Source: Sordariomycetes sp. S80-01Y
Lineage: Eukaryota > Ascomycota > Sordariomycetes
Length of the DNA: 64,000 nucleotides
Direction: 5' to 3'
Assembly: GCA_037042185.1 (NCBI GenBank)
Contig: JAXQJY010000033.1
Coordinates: 372,001 to 436,000 of the forward strand
The notes below the pieces were generated by a model. That model searched no databases. It was not told the origin of the DNA and worked only from the letters and a program-made list of their open reading frames with translations. Made by a program: the position numbers and the translations under genes. Positions 33,501 to 45,858 of this stretch are shown here, piece after piece. Position 1 is the first letter of the stretch. Every line of letters starts with the position of its first letter.

Positions 33501-34776
33501 AGTCAGGGGTGCAAAGGACCTGGTCCCCCGTACTCCGTATATCCACTCCGCCGAGCACCCAGATGCCACTTTCGCGTGTCTGTGACAGCCTCACTTCGGG
33601 GAAGCGCCGTGTGATCGCGCGTGAAGTTCCCGGCACTAATCCGGTACTTATTGCTATGTTCGAACATGACGAAAACCTTCAGTATTCCTCGATATGTCGT
33701 CCAGTAGCCGCTTCAAGATCGACCTAAAGATGGGTGCAGGCACCCGAGGATCGAGCTGCCGTTGTTTCACCATCGAAAGTTCCGATGCGCGTCCATCTCA
33801 CAGTATTTCTTGACGTGAGATCCGATTTCTGCTCCTGCATTTGCCCATTCCAAATTTGCCCCGAAACCGGATATGCACATGGTGTTACTTATGTTTCAAG
33901 GCACCGCTCACATCCGTTGCCTACATCCTGACACGCTTACACGGTCTGCAACCACGTCACATCCCTCTGTATTTCACACAAGCATTGGTGTCCTATCCGC
34001 ATATTGCTCGGGGGGGCTGGGATGAAAGGTCATCATCGTGGACCAGGGGCTGCGTGGCTAGCCAAATCCAATCGTGTTGATCAAACCCGAGCTTTCTGCG
34101 GCGCGTGTTGGCAACGTCCGCGAAGCATGAAGAGAGCGCGTGATTTGTAAAGTTGAAATGGAAGGCTTGTTCAAGGTTTGACAGCTAAATCGCTAGATAT
34201 AACAACAATTCAAGGCATGAATAATTCCGCAACTCCGGCAACACCTGTGGTTCATCTCCTCAGCAGACCTTCGCAAAGGTACGGATGTGATCGGCAAATC
34301 CCGCCCCTGCCCCTCGCGGGCTCCAGTAACTACAGATTCCTTCTCCTCAACAAGTCTCTACTTCTTCCAGTCATCATTGATGGTGTCGTTCTTGGTAGGG
34401 AAGCGCCGTTTAAGGTATCGAAGACGGCAGGGATTCATGCACGGTGCCTCGGCAATGCACCCATCGCGGATATGTATGCCCGCTCAACCACCCACTCACC
34501 CCTCCAGATATCCGCGAACATGTCTTGTTATTTCTGAAACTCAGGTTTGGGCGGGTCGACGGTCCGTTAGAGAGCCTTGGCTCGGCATGGTGTCGCGGCG
34601 ATCCGGCGGGCTCTGGGACGTGAAAAGGACGGTCGATGGGTTGTGTAGCTGATGTCTTCAGTGTAGATCTGGGCATCGCCAACCCCTTATGGTTATTCTT
34701 TCTCAAACGTTGGTCTTGGTGTGAACCTGCCTTCAGAAGATATGAGCGTATCGTTGTTTCGTTGCCCCGGGTATCT
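30532..34776. other. Four-kilobase gene-free gap
   Basis: This lies between the Zn2Cys6 gene (5' end) and the QutR-like gene (3' end), both minus. No frame exceeds about 160 residues and none has a recognisable domain. Long upstream regions are common for fungal regulators, so part may be promoter or 5' UTR. A 10-bp direct duplication (GCGGGAGCTG) lies at 31001-31020. Confidence 0.45.
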
Positions 34777-37065
34777 TTAGAACATTGTCCTTCCACTCGC
34801 CATCCGGACAAAGCTATAAGGCACATTCTGACCGATCAACAGCCTGAGACTTTCAACGGTCGTGAAAGCCGCAACGTCAGCTGCGCCGTAAGCTGCAAAC
34901 CCACTCTTCTCCGCAACGGCGCCAGGGTTGCTGCGTTTCCTTGCGGCACCATCCGCAAGGTCGAGGAACACCCTCTTGGTGCCTGAATTACCATTCGCTT
35001 GGTTGCCACCGAAGGCTCGCACCAGCATACCGACGAGGTGGCTCTTCTCCGGACCGAGGGCTGAGACAATTACGAAGGGGGCGCTGTCGTCCGTGACGGA
35101 TCGAGCTCTCTGAAGACTGTGGAGGTCAATGAACTGTTCGATGGGAGGTGCATTGCGCGCGAGCATTGTAGGTGTCCTGAAGCCTACAGTGTAAATCTTC
35201 GCAATTCTAAGAGCTCTCATAGCGAAGAAAACCGCGGCGGCGTCGTCCGATGAGGAGGCAAGTACCACTGCACTTCGGCCGGCATAGGCAGATGGTGCAA
35301 GATCCCTAGTCAAAGTACTCATGATACCCTTCCAAGTGGCGTTATCCAATATTATGGAGGTGTTGGGAGGAAGTGCTGAGCGCCTAAATTGGCCGACTGT
35401 CTCCGCGTGTCGGTGAGGCGGACTGGAAGGGGCAGAATGGGGTGCGGAGTCCGGAGCAGAGGACGGCGTCGAGCGAACGACAATAGTGTCAAATATGCCA
35501 ATGACTCTAGCAGCTTCCGTCAACACTGGACCCGTTCCGTTGTTCAAGTTGGCAAAGAATGGACTGTGCTTGATCAGAGACTGGTAAGAGAATCCCGGAT
35601 CCAGGTACGCCCCTCCAAAATGCTGTTGGTTGCACCAAGCTTCAACACTCGCCGGACTACCAGGTTGGCGTTCGACGATGGCAAACTGATGTGGTAGGCC
35701 AAGCTCGTTGAAGCACTTCTCGTAAAACAGCGCTTGTGGCGTAGCGCTTCTCGACGCTGAGCTACTGATGCCGTATATGTTTTTCTTTGGTAGCTGCCCA
35801 AGCAGAGCCAGGGCGGAGTTGATCTCGGCAGTACTCATCTGGCCAGGGGCAGCAATGATAGGCAACAGCGGGTGAGTAATGGGAGTGAAGACCTTGTTGA
35901 GAGTTCTCGAAAATTGACCCGTCTCTCCCATGTTAACCGCGGATAGTGGCGGCGCGTCTGGGTATTCGGAGCGGATTTTGGACCGGAAGTATTCGAGTTC
36001 GAAGTTCTCGTTGTGCTCGTTGATGATGGCAATCATCTTGATGATGTCCGCGTACGGTATCGACCTCTGGAAAATCTCTTGCGCGTATGGTGACGGCCAC
36101 CTAAAAGTTCCGGAGAAGTCATGGAATGCAGACATGATGCGTGAGTTCCCCCTCTTTTCGTAAAGTCTCCTTCTGATCTCTTCTGGCAGCCACAGTTCAA
36201 CATCAATGTACTCTACCCCCCATTGAATGGCGCGGTATAAGTACTCGTGATAGAGTTCTGGGTCTTCCATTGGGAACTTCCCATTTTCTTTAGTACATCT
36301 TGTAGTGAAGATTAAGGGAAGTTCCGTACGCTGCCTCAGTAGCATGACTTGTTCGCCGACATAACTGAGACTCGGCACACTCGAATAAGATCCGTCGCCC
36401 AAAGGCTCCCTCAATAGGTCGACCCGAATCTCAACAGCGTCGGAACCGACAGTAAGGATGTCAATATTTGGCAAGGCTGCTCGCACGTCAGGGAAGGTTG
36501 TCGACATGAAGTAAGTGCGAGGCTTCTCCATTAACTCTTTGTGGTGACTGATCTGGCCCAAAGTGAAGGAGGTGAAGCGAGCCAGGTCACGGCGAAAGAA
36601 GGGCGAATCCGTGTAAAGAAACTCATAATCGCAATGAGCCGAGAGATGCAAGTCCGGCGGCATCCCGTGGTTGACGCAGTGAGCGTGGATCGCCACGACG
36701 AGCTCTTGGTCCCTCTCATCGACATCGAGCTTTGCCCCTGAGTTCTGGACACCAACCACCAGTCCCCGCTCCTCCAAGCTGACATCTTTGAAGCCATTCT
36801 TTATCCTATATGGCTTCCCCAGCACCTCGGCGAACACTGACACTATTTGGTCTTGCCCTGGTCCGAAAACGATGACCACGATTCGAGAGTCTCCAGTCTG
36901 AGGTGCTCCTCCGCCAAAGGTTCCCTCGTTGATTGTCACTGGGCTTTGGCTAGGACGGTCAATATCCATCTTTATTGGCGTTGTACCCGCATGGTGAATC
37001 GCAGAGGCTGAGGTTGGGCCTGGACTTGGACTGGGGCTCGCGAGAAGCTGTTGTACGGCCGCCAT
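34777..37065 (-). CDS. Quinate repressor (QutR/QA-1S)-like protein related to the AROM C-terminal half
   Basis: A single exon of 762 residues is related to the last three domains of pentafunctional AROM. Residues about 55-190 are a shrunken shikimate-kinase-like domain without a P-loop. Residues about 195-430 are type I 3-dehydroquinase-like: [25 protein letters not shown] with the His, IIKMIAI with the Lys, and [19 protein letters not shown]. The rest is shikimate-dehydrogenase-like ([19 protein letters not shown]), but the catalytic TxPLK stretch is replaced ([11 protein letters not shown]), so that domain is probably inactive. In Aspergillus and Neurospora such a protein binds the activator QutA/QA-1F and blocks quinate catabolism genes when quinate is absent. 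It is shorter than the ~920-residue classical repressors, mostly by the N-terminal part. No quinate-pathway structural gene is in the window. Confidence 0.8.
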   Translation of the reverse strand: MAAVQQLLASPSPSPGPTSASAIHHAGTTPIKMDIDRPSQSPVTINEGTFGGGAPQTGDSRIVVIVFGPGQDQIVSVFAEVLGKPYRIKNGFKDVSLEERGLVVGVQNSGAKLDVDERDQELVVAIHAHCVNHGMPPDLHLSAHCDYEFLYTDSPFFRRDLARFTSFTLGQISHHKELMEKPRTYFMSTTFPDVRAALPNIDILTVGSDAVEIRVDLLREPLGDGSYSSVPSLSYVGEQVMLLRQRTELPLIFTTRCTKENGKFPMEDPELYHEYLYRAIQWGVEYIDVELWLPEEIRRRLYEKRGNSRIMSAFHDFSGTFRWPSPYAQEIFQRSIPYADIIKMIAIINEHNENFELEYFRSKIRSEYPDAPPLSAVNMGETGQFSRTLNKVFTPITHPLLPIIAAPGQMSTAEINSALALLGQLPKKNIYGISSSASRSATPQALFYEKCFNELGLPHQFAIVERQPGSPASVEAWCNQQHFGGAYLDPGFSYQSLIKHSPFFANLNNGTGPVLTEAARVIGIFDTIVVRSTPSSAPDSAPHSAPSSPPHRHAETVGQFRRSALPPNTSIILDNATWKGIMSTLTRDLAPSAYAGRSAVVLASSSDDAAAVFFAMRALRIAKIYTVGFRTPTMLARNAPPIEQFIDLHSLQRARSVTDDSAPFVIVSALGPEKSHLVGMLVRAFGGNQANGNSGTKRVFLDLADGAARKRSNPGAVAEKSGFAAYGAADVAAFTTVESLRLLIGQNVPYSFVRMASGRTMF

Positions 37066-40000
37066 CTTGGATATCGTATGGGTGTCTGGAGTGCACGGCT
37101 GCCCTGCACTTCGAGTCGATAAGTTCCGGGTCGCTTACGCAGACGTCTATCAGTCTTCCGAGCTATCGCATACCTGCCCTAACAGGTGTGTTGTGTTTTC
37201 CCCGACTCGACGCTACCTTGTTAAACGGTCTTGGAGCGGAAGCACTACCTGATCGGCTGAAGACCGTCAGGCAGAGGCAGGGCGGGTTGGGACCAGAAGA
37301 CTCAACGAATCGAAGGGCCGTCCAACAGTATAGGGTGGCAGGTGATTCTGCTGCTGCGGCAGCAGGTCGTACTGAACAACGGCGCTTGAGCCGGAATATC
37401 AGGTGCCGTGTTAGAAAGGGGAATCCAAGGCAATAGGAGCGAATGAGTGAAGCTTGGGATAGCAAGCACGTTACTCGCCCACGGGTGAAGTCGTCGGAGA
37501 GGGGGCGTGACCTTGAGTAGTAGCCAAGCCAGAGGCAGAAGTCCTGATATACAATGAGTGTCAGGACTTTGGGCAGAGCCGTAAATGGAGGCGCGGCAAG
37601 TGGTGCTGATTTTAGCCGTCGGGATGAGGCTCGGCCAAGCTCGAAGCTGTAGCAAGATGCGACAGGTGGGACTGTCCGCAAGGGCTAGAGCGAGGCAGGA
37701 TCTGGTAGTCTGGGATAGAGCAGAAGACCAAGGATCCGAGGTTTAACTTGAAGTCAAAGATCAAGCCCACAGTGCCCAGAGATGTGTACCAGTGGTGAGA
37801 GTCTGATGGCGGCTGTTCGTTGGTGGAGGCAGAAGAATCCTGCCCAGGACGGCGGCGTCTAATTGTTCCACCACAGGCGCGAAGTACCAGCGACACGACC
37901 GGACCACGGGTGCTTGCTTGCTGGTCTGAGGGTCCTTATCGTACCGACACTGGGAGGCAAGTAGTGTCGATGGGATTGACAATGAGCGATGCAGGATGTT
38001 GCTGCGGCCCTGCGTCTGAGCAAGTCTTGGGACTCCAGTGTTTCGAAAGTCGACCCTGGGGACTGGGACCGGTCTCGAAAGCGGCCAGGTTGGTGGTGAA
38101 TTTCCTTCCGCCTAAAAGGAGATGTCGAGTCCGTCGCCGACGTCTTCCGCTTACGTTTCAGTGGAGGCGGCGGCAGGGATGAACTGATCAGCGTCGGCCG
38201 ATTGGAGAGTATTCCAGGGCTGCGCTTCCGAATCCGCCGTCGCTACTCGATTCGAGCTGGAGAAGCGCGCAATTGATGTGTCGATTTGATGGTCAAAAAA
38301 GGTCCAACGCTGGCGGAGATGGCGCTTTGGTCGGGGCATACAGTTAGCCAGCTGAAGACGCACTGTAAAACGCCGAGTGCTCCTACCCTCTGGTGGTCGA
38401 GTTGTGGCGGAAGCAGCCGCTACGGAGGCCATCCTAGCGAGAGGGAAAGGGCATTGCACACACTGTGGGGGGAAGGCACGACCGATGCTAGCGGCTGAAT
38501 CCCCACCTGCCCGACCCCATCCCGCATTTCCCTGACGGTGTTGTTTATCCACCAATGATAGCTCGCTCCCCCGCAGCACTGTTCACCGGGGTCCAGGGGA
38601 GCCCTCGAAATTCCACCTCCACTCTCACTACTCTTCCTGGCTGACCGACATCACTTCCGACGATAAGGCCGTGGCGCTTCCACCTGCCCGGATGAGTTTC
38701 GCAGCACCGTTTCGATGTTTGATTCAGCCTGAAGACCTACAGCATCATCCAACTCAGCAGTCACAGGCTTCACATCACAGGCTCAGGAGGGTGACTGTCA
38801 ACCAGCCCTGTCTGTCGTTGCCTACCACCAGAGGCTCGGGCTAAAAATCTGGGGATGTGGGAGGACGGGTGGCACATGCATAACGGCAACGCATTTCAAA
38901 CACGGAGGAGCCGCAGATCTAGAACCTCTAATTCCAAAAAGGGCTGCCATTGTACCCGTGGCTTTCTTTGAGGGGATGCTCAGGGTGTTCGAGGACTCGC
39001 TCCTCGTTCCTCGTTTGTTTGATGTACAGTGGCTAAATTGGTGACTTGTGTTTGGAGCATGATCCATGATTACCAAGAAAGAGTAAGTCTTAACAAGCCA
39101 AGCTAAGGCGGCCAAGCACGCAGTCCGGCCAGAGAGCCGATGACCTTTTGTCAGTTCTAAACTAATCACGTACTCAGGAATTTCAGGCCATTTCAAATTT
39201 CATCGTGGCCTTCATCAGCCAATGGCTGCTTCCAAGCATGGAATGTCAACAGACGCCTGACCAAACCTTACCGCATCTCGAAGACAATCTTTGACCCTAC
39301 GAGTTACCGACTGTTGTCCCGAATGACGCCAACGTACGCATGAGAAATATGATGTATATTTGACCTTTAAAAATCTCCGATGACCAACCTCGGGTTGTGG
39401 CTGAATGACTATCGGGTGGGCTTTTGGGACGTCGTTCCGGCGGGGCTCTAGACTCGAATGGATTTTCCACGAATGGTCGATGTTCCTGCTTGCTGCTGAG
39501 CTCCGTCTATGTCAATCCCAAGGGGTCCGGGCTGGTGATGGAACAACCAATAGCCCCGAGTATTGTTACAAGCGTAGATCCAAGCCTCGGAAAGGCTTCC
39601 AGAAGGGCGGTTAAAGTTGGGCCCAGTCACGGCGTCATGCTGAAACACATGGCACAATGAAGGGATCAAGCAGACTGTATGGGGAGATACATGCTTTTAA
39701 TTATGCTTTCAATTAGGTTCCCAGGCCCTCGTTACCTTAATTGCAATCAACTGGTCTAATGATAATGCCGAGTCGGCAATAGACACCCGGCAATAGAGCT
39801 GTCATGATATCGTCCGCGAAAAACGAGGGGAATTGCAATCAGGAGGACATGTGAACTGTCGAATCATCTTATTATCGCATGCACCAGATCTGGAGCTAGA
39901 GTTCTCGATGCCTTTGAGGGCACGGTTATCTGAATGGCATCTCAAGCAGGCAGTGAAACTCGGGTATGCCTCCCTCCGCCCGAACTGATGTGCTATGCTT

Positions 40001-41310
40001 CTTCAACACGCAAAGATCACTTTAACCGGGAGCCCTAACTGAGGTACCTCCGAACAATTTGATCATAGCCAATGCGCGGTGTCTTTGTATGATCGTAAGC
40101 GGAGTTCCCTTTGCGTTAGCAGTAGCTGGATACCAAGAGATGCCGCGCTGAGCGTTGAACGCAAAAGATCATCGATATAGCACATTGCTAATGATACAGT
40201 CATCGGGAGCTAACCCCATTGGCGTGGTTATATTATGCTTGAATATCACGAGACACTTCGGAGGGGCTCAGAATGTTACCCTCCCCGCCCCAAGGTTAGT
40301 GCCAGTATCAAGTGCCGAAGATGGAGACGGCGGCCGGAAGAACGAGACGCACGAAAGATTGATTAGCGGGCATTTAACCGGCTGACAATGGCTAGCTGCC
40401 GTCAGGACTGACTAGAGAAAGGTTGTCCCGCATGCCGTCCCTGTACGCCTCGATATGAACAGATGTTCATCGCAAAGATTCCTCCATCGAGATCCCCTAA
40501 CTTGCTTCCACGTACAAGAAGAGGAGGTGAGTCCCTGGTTGGGGTCCAAATTACTCATGGAGACTTGTGAGCCTTTGACTTCTGGGAGACACTGGGATGC
40601 GAACTTACGCGTAGGTGACGGGCGAGCGAGCAATCCTGGGCACATCTTCTTGATCCATTTGAAGTCACTATACACGCAGATGCTTAATCTAAGCATTGGA
40701 AGAGAAAAGTATAGAACAGTCCTACAATTCTTCCTGGGCGTAGGGCGGATCTACATCTCAAGGTGCAACGGCGTATCCCGCAAGGCCGAGGATTGGTGCT
40801 CAAGTGTGCACTGTTCGCTAAGCATGCGCTCATGTGCTAATCAACCAGTTCAATCGCGAGGTACAACCTGGTCCGCAGCTTGGTAGGGACTCGTAACACC
40901 AAGATGTGGCAATGTTGACGTTAGGGGTGACCGTGCGCTCGCTAGCATTGACAAAATGTTGATGGTCCAGGGTTATGGACAGCTTTGGAGACACTCAGCC
41001 CCTGAAACTATTCCCAGGGAGGGAACGGCAATTGCTTCGTTTGTCAACAGACGCTATGCGTGAGAAGAGTTCAGTTGGTCTGGAGCTTAGCTCAGAGCTC
41101 ACAACTTCAGCTGCAAACGTCAACGTCACGCTCAATTGACAGTGGGTCAAGGTGCCCTCCCTCCAATGAACGCGCCCCTCTCCCTCGCGTCACGTCACTT
41201 TGAATCTCGTGTCGCGCGCCTTCAAGGACGAGCTTTCCAACTCATCTCAATCATTGCGCGAGCTGCTTTTGACATCTTCACGCACCACCTCCAGCTTCGC
41301 ATCGCCCACA
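37066..41310. other. Four-kilobase gene-free gap
   Basis: This is the divergent spacer between the QutR-like gene (-) and the histone chaperone gene (+). Open frames are short and unsupported. The part from about 39.2 to 41 kb is visibly richer in A+T. A minus-strand frame near 40.4-40.7 kb looks protein-like but matches nothing I know. It may contain decayed sequence, long promoters or non-coding transcripts. Confidence 0.4.
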
Positions 41311-42914
41311 ATGCCTGATCAGACCGACGCTCCAACCGAGCCCGCCCCTGCTGCGGCCGTCAATCCAGCCGTCGCCGCCGCCGTCCAAGAGTCTGAAGCC
41401 CTCTCAGGCCCTTCAACCCCCCATTCCATAGACCCCGCGCACGACGACGACCTCAAATCGAAAAAGGTTCATCTCGCCGACCTGTCCGCAAAGGGCACAG
41501 CTCTCTACGCACACAAAAATTACGAGGAGGCCGCCGAGGTCTTCTCGCGCGCGTCCATCATCCAAGCTGAGATCAACGGCGAGACCGCCCCTGAGAATGC
41601 CGAGATTCTGTTCCACTATGGCCGGAGTCTGTTCAAGGTCGGGCAGAGCAAGAGCGATGTGCTAGGTGCGAATGCGCCAAAGACGGAGAAGAAGAAGCCT
41701 GCCAACGGCAAGAAGAAGGCTGAGACGAAGGCTGAGGAGGCTACGCAGGAGGGTGAGGGTGCTGTGACGGCGGAGAAGGGCAGTGAGGCGGAGGTCAAGG
41801 TCGCTGCCAGCGAACCGAGTGCGAACAAGCCGCTTTTCCAGTTTACGGGTGACGAAAACTTTGATGATTCGGATGACGACGAGGTAAAGGCGGTTCAGCA
41901 AATCCCAAGACATTTGCTGACTCTGCTCCCAGGAAGCTGAAGGCGGCGAAGAGGATGACGAGGACGACGATGACCTGGCGACTGCTTTCGAGATCCTTGA
42001 CCTCGCTCGTGTCTGCTACGAGAAGCGCCTGGCCGAATTGGCAGGAGAGGAGACAGAAGGCAAAGGCAAGGAGAAGGCAGAGGACACACCCGCAGTCCGC
42101 CACGTGAAGGAGCGTCTAGCAGACACCCACGATGCACTGTCAGAGATCTCACTAGAGAACGAAAGGTATAGTGCCCTTTTTCCCTCGCTTCAACACTTGA
42201 CTGACGAAGCAGATACCCCAACGCCATTGAGGACGGCCGCACATCCCTCAAGTACAAAATGGAGCTCTACGCCGAAGATTCCGAGATCATCGCCGAAGCC
42301 CACTACAAGCTCTCACTCGCTCTCGAGTTCGCGTCAATCACGACCGCAGCGGAGGATGGGACCACAACGGAGCGCAAGGACATAGATCAGGACATGCGCG
42401 ATGAGGCAGTCAAGGAGATGGAGCTTGCCATCAAGAGCTTCAAGCTCAAGTTGCAGAACAAGGAAGTCGAGGTGGTGGAGAGCGCCAACGCAGAGGAGAA
42501 TACCGTTGCTAAGGGCGAGATTGCGGAAATGAAAGAGCTGATCGGGGATATGGAGCAGAGGGTAAGTTTCTTCACGGAGTTTTCACTTCGCTTGCTAACA
42601 CCACGAAGTTGACGGATCTCAAATCCGATCCCATCGACACGAAGGGCCTTATGGGTCAGGACGCCAACCCTCTCGGTGGCATCTTGGGCGCCGCCATTGG
42701 CGAGTCCTCGGCCGAGGCTCAAGCCCGCATCGACGAAGCTTCCAAGGGCGCCAACGACCTCAGCGGTCTGGTGCGCAAGAAGAAGACCAAGGACGAGCCT
42801 GCTGCTGAGACTGCTGCTCCGTCTGCCGATGCCAAGGGCAAGAGGAAAGCCGAGGACGCGCCCGAGGATGAGTCGGCCAAAAGGGCAAAGACTGAGGAGC
42901 CTGCGGCCGCATAG
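41311..42914 (+). CDS. hif1: Histone chaperone of the NASP/Sim3/Hif1 (SHNi-TPR) family
   Basis: Four exons, 41311-41883, 41933-42165, 42213-42561 and 42609-42914, encode 486 residues. The ATG at 41311 is the first in frame. TPR-like helices surround an acidic insertion: LSAKGTALYAHKNYEEAAEV (about 55-75), NAEILFHYGRSLFKVG, then a Lys/Glu-rich loop ending in DDSDDDE and EEDDEDDDD, LATAFEILDLARVCYEKRLAE, and YPNAIEDGRTSLKYKMELY with EAHYKLSLALEF. This is the interrupted TPR arrangement of NASP-family chaperones, which bind H3-H4 and work with the Hat1 acetyltransferase or in CENP-A loading. The C-terminus has the nuclear-signal-like stretches VRKKKTKDE and KGKRKAED. Expected location is the nucleus. 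It converges on the MPP10 gene with 187 bp between stops. Confidence 0.93.
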
Positions 42915-43101
42915 ACCACCGCGGGCACTGCCGTCTTCTAGACATCATCAGCCGTGGGTTAGGAAATGGCGTTTTGGAGTTGGCTGGGGTGGGCTGCCAA
43001 GGATCAAAAGGCTCTTGAGACAAATACCTGGGTGTATGATTGAATGAATGTACACATTGGCTCTATGCAAACTTTCCGTCGTGAATCTACCTTCATCAAG
43101 C

Positions 43102-45243
43102 CTACAGCTTGTAGCTCGAGCTACCCGCGGTCTTTGCGTTCCGGACCTTATTCCCCTGCACGTCCGTAACCTCGCCCTTTCTGTTAACAACCTTAACGCC
43201 GCCCTTGCGCAGATCATCCATTGTATCCTTCCTCGCTTTCGCCTTGCCGCTCAGTCCACCGTTCAGGCCGCCGGCCTTCTTTCCCCTGGCCTTGTCCTGC
43301 CTCCTCTTGCGCTGCCTGTCGTCCTTGCTCATCTCCTGCTTCGCCACGGGGAGGCCGCTCTTGCCGACGACCTCGCCCTTGGCGGCGTTCTTCTTGTTGG
43401 AGGAGTAGATCTCCTGCGGCGCTAGGCTGGACGATAGGCCCGTCATGCCCGCCGAGGTGGTGGGCTGGGCGTCCTCCATGGCGATGGTGGCGACGTCCGA
43501 GACGATGTTTAGGGCAGGCTCGACGGGCTTGGGGGTGTAGTGCCAGCTGCTCAGGGCGTCGAGAGAGGCCGAGACTTCTTTCCACATGTTGGCGATCTCG
43601 GCCTCTTCGCGTTGGAGTTTCTCGTCCGAGGCCGACACATACGTGTCGGGGTTGTTCTGTTTGGCATGCTCCTCCTCGTAGACCTCGGCGAGACTCTTGC
43701 CCTTCGTGTCGTCGAGCTCCTCCAAGGCGCCGCGGCGGGTGTTGGGTAGGTTGTCTGTCCCCGGTCTTCGGCGGATGACCTCGTCGAACTCCTGTGAGAG
43801 AATACGACGCTTGATCAGATCCTCAATCGTCTCGTTAACTTCGGGAGTGATGACGGGAACAGGCTTGCCGCCATGCTCGAAATCAACGTCCGTTTCCAGC
43901 AACGAGTTGGTCGGTCGGTCGGCGGCCGTGGCTTCGCCGGACATCGCCCATTCTCGCTTTCGTACTGACTCAGCCTCGAGCTTCCGGATCTCTTCCGCAA
44001 GCTTGGCCTGTCGCCGCTCGTGCGCTGATCGCCTAGCTTTGGGGTCGCCGGCCTCAACGTCCGACAACGCATCTTCTGAGTTCTCCTCTTCCGATTCTGA
44101 ATCGAAAAGGTCGCGTTTGACGTCGGCCATGGCGCGGTTGACGTCCTCCTCCGCGGGTTGCCCGAAAGAAACCGTCTTCTTGGGCTTCGGCTTTGACGCA
44201 ACCTTCTTCTTTGGCGGGGCAAAGAAGTCTTTGTAGTAAATGTCGTTGGCGTTGTACAGGTCGCCCGTACCATCATCAACTCCATCTTCCAGATTCCCAA
44301 TCTCCTCGTCCTCGTCATCACTAGCCCCCTCGGGAGCGTCCAGCGCCATGTCGCCAAAGGTGGGACCCTCATCATCTGAATCTTCCTCTTCATCTTCTAC
44401 ATCTTCGTCTTCGGCTTTTGACTTTTCGACGTCCTTCTTTGAAGAAGGTGCCAGGGGATCCGCATTCCAGTCAATCTGCTCATCGTCGCTGGCTGCGTCG
44501 GTGTTTGGGTCACCTTTGGCATCTTGATCTTCGAACCATTGAGACTGTTTGTTGAACTCATCGAGAGAGAAGAAGCCGTCGTTCAGGCCGTCTGGATCGC
44601 CAACGTACTCCTCTCCTTCTTCGTCGTCTTCGTCGTCTTCGTCTTGGTAATCATCTTGATGGTCGTCGAAAGCGCCTTCCTCGTCCTCGTCCGAGACAGC
44701 TTCCATGTCAAGCATATCCTCGTCGCCGTCGACTTCTTCATCGTCTTCGTCGAAGTCACCGCTCTCCTCATCCCCGAGGTCCTCTGAGTCGACCTCTTCC
44801 ACCTCAGCATTCTGCTCGTCGCCACTGTCGCTCCCGACGGCGACCAAGCCTTCGTCTTGCAACTCATCCAATCTCCTGTCAGCGAATCCTAAGACCCCCT
44901 CGATGACCCTCTTGGCCTGTTGCCAGACCTGCTCCGTTTCGAAGCCCTCCACGTGAACCCTCCTTACTTTCAGCACCTGCTCTTTCTCCTCGCCCCTCTT
45001 CCTCTTCTTCAATCGCTGCGCTTGTTCATCCGCTACATCACCCGCAAATCCTTCCAGAGTATCCCGCACAAGACTGAGACTCTGTGTCGGTATCGAAGCA
45101 GACGGTTGAAGAAAGTGGTGTCGCTTCGAAGGCGCGAGGTTCTCGAGGAATGCTGCGGTCGCCATCGTGTCGGCGGGATGCGGAGGCGCAAAGGTTAAGG
45201 TATGGGATGTACTCGAGGAGGAAGAGTTGTCGACGGCGGCCAT
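43102..45243 (-). CDS. mpp10: U3 small nucleolar ribonucleoprotein Mpp10
   Basis: A single exon of 713 residues. Mpp10 is part of the small-subunit processome, where with Imp3 and Imp4 it helps U3 snoRNA pair to pre-rRNA for early cleavages. The sequence shows the family layout: an N-terminal helical part (LAPSKRHHFLQPS and VIEGVLGFADRRLDEL), very long Asp/Glu-rich tracts at about residues 140-330, the conserved IYYKDFFAPPKK segment (about 335), SxxxRRxQKLAEEIRKLE-like helices, then ETDVDFEHGGKPVPVITPEV, FDEVIRRRP, and DALSSWHYTPKPVEP near 565. A Lys/Arg-rich nucleolar tail ends in KNAKTAGSSSYKL-like sequence. All of this fits nucleolar Mpp10 of normal length. The acidic tract shows a third-position bias toward GAC/GAG. 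Confidence 0.93.
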   Translation of the reverse strand: MAAVDNSSSSSTSHTLTFAPPHPADTMATAAFLENLAPSKRHHFLQPSASIPTQSLSLVRDTLEGFAGDVADEQAQRLKKRKRGEEKEQVLKVRRVHVEGFETEQVWQQAKRVIEGVLGFADRRLDELQDEGLVAVGSDSGDEQNAEVEEVDSEDLGDEESGDFDEDDEEVDGDEDMLDMEAVSDEDEEGAFDDHQDDYQDEDDEDDEEGEEYVGDPDGLNDGFFSLDEFNKQSQWFEDQDAKGDPNTDAASDDEQIDWNADPLAPSSKKDVEKSKAEDEDVEDEEEDSDDEGPTFGDMALDAPEGASDDEDEEIGNLEDGVDDGTGDLYNANDIYYKDFFAPPKKKVASKPKPKKTVSFGQPAEEDVNRAMADVKRDLFDSESEEENSEDALSDVEAGDPKARRSAHERRQAKLAEEIRKLEAESVRKREWAMSGEATAADRPTNSLLETDVDFEHGGKPVPVITPEVNETIEDLIKRRILSQEFDEVIRRRPGTDNLPNTRRGALEELDDTKGKSLAEVYEEEHAKQNNPDTYVSASDEKLQREEAEIANMWKEVSASLDALSSWHYTPKPVEPALNIVSDVATIAMEDAQPTTSAGMTGLSSSLAPQEIYSSNKKNAAKGEVVGKSGLPVAKQEMSKDDRQRKRRQDKARGKKAGGLNGGLSGKAKARKDTMDDLRKGGVKVVNRKGEVTDVQGNKVRNAKTAGSSSYKL

Positions 45244-45858
45244 TGCGGGTTCTGCGCCGACAATAGCTCTGGATGCGCCGCACGGAGAGTGATCTTGATG
45301 GAAGCAATAAGACGATGCGGTTACTGGGAAAAGTCTTGGACTTCGAAAAAAAATCTTGGTGGGGCGGCATTGGAGTCGGACCCGCTACGGCGTTCGGTTT
45401 TGAGTCCCTTGCCTACCCTGCACCCTATCCATCTTCCTCGGATGCGAACATCACGCTGCTCGAAGCGAGGCACTCAAGTTGGCTGCAACTGCGGAGAAGA
45501 AATCAGTTCGATTTCAGATAATTACGTCGTCGTCTATGGTGGATTGAACGGTGTCATAACAATCCCTACCACGATACCAAGGTATGTCGGTTGACTCACG
45601 AAGGTCAGACACATCCCAATCACACATTATTGTGCGATGCTTGCAAGCGGCACGTGTAAGCCTACTATGGATAATAGGTTCTAGTTTTTCTAGGCTGTGT
45701 TAACGCGTGTAGGTCTGGCCACTAAAGTTTGCTAATGTAACAATGGCCGCTTACGCCAGATTTCGGTCTAAGTAAACCTGTAAATGATCCGAAGCATAAA
45801 GAAGTAAGTACCGTGCCTTACAACGCCATGAACGCCACCAAATTCGCGGTGCGTGAGC
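45244..45858. other. Intergenic spacer between two minus-strand genes
   Basis: No gene seen. It holds the promoter of the Mpp10 gene and the 3' end of the RING-protein gene. A GTATGT donor-like site overlaps the RING-protein stop region, so a small extra 3' exon may reach into this stretch. Confidence 0.45.

Noticed and set aside
43221-43778. Plus-strand frames antisense to the Mpp10 gene
   Set aside because: Shadows of the acidic and basic low-complexity coding sequence on the other strand.
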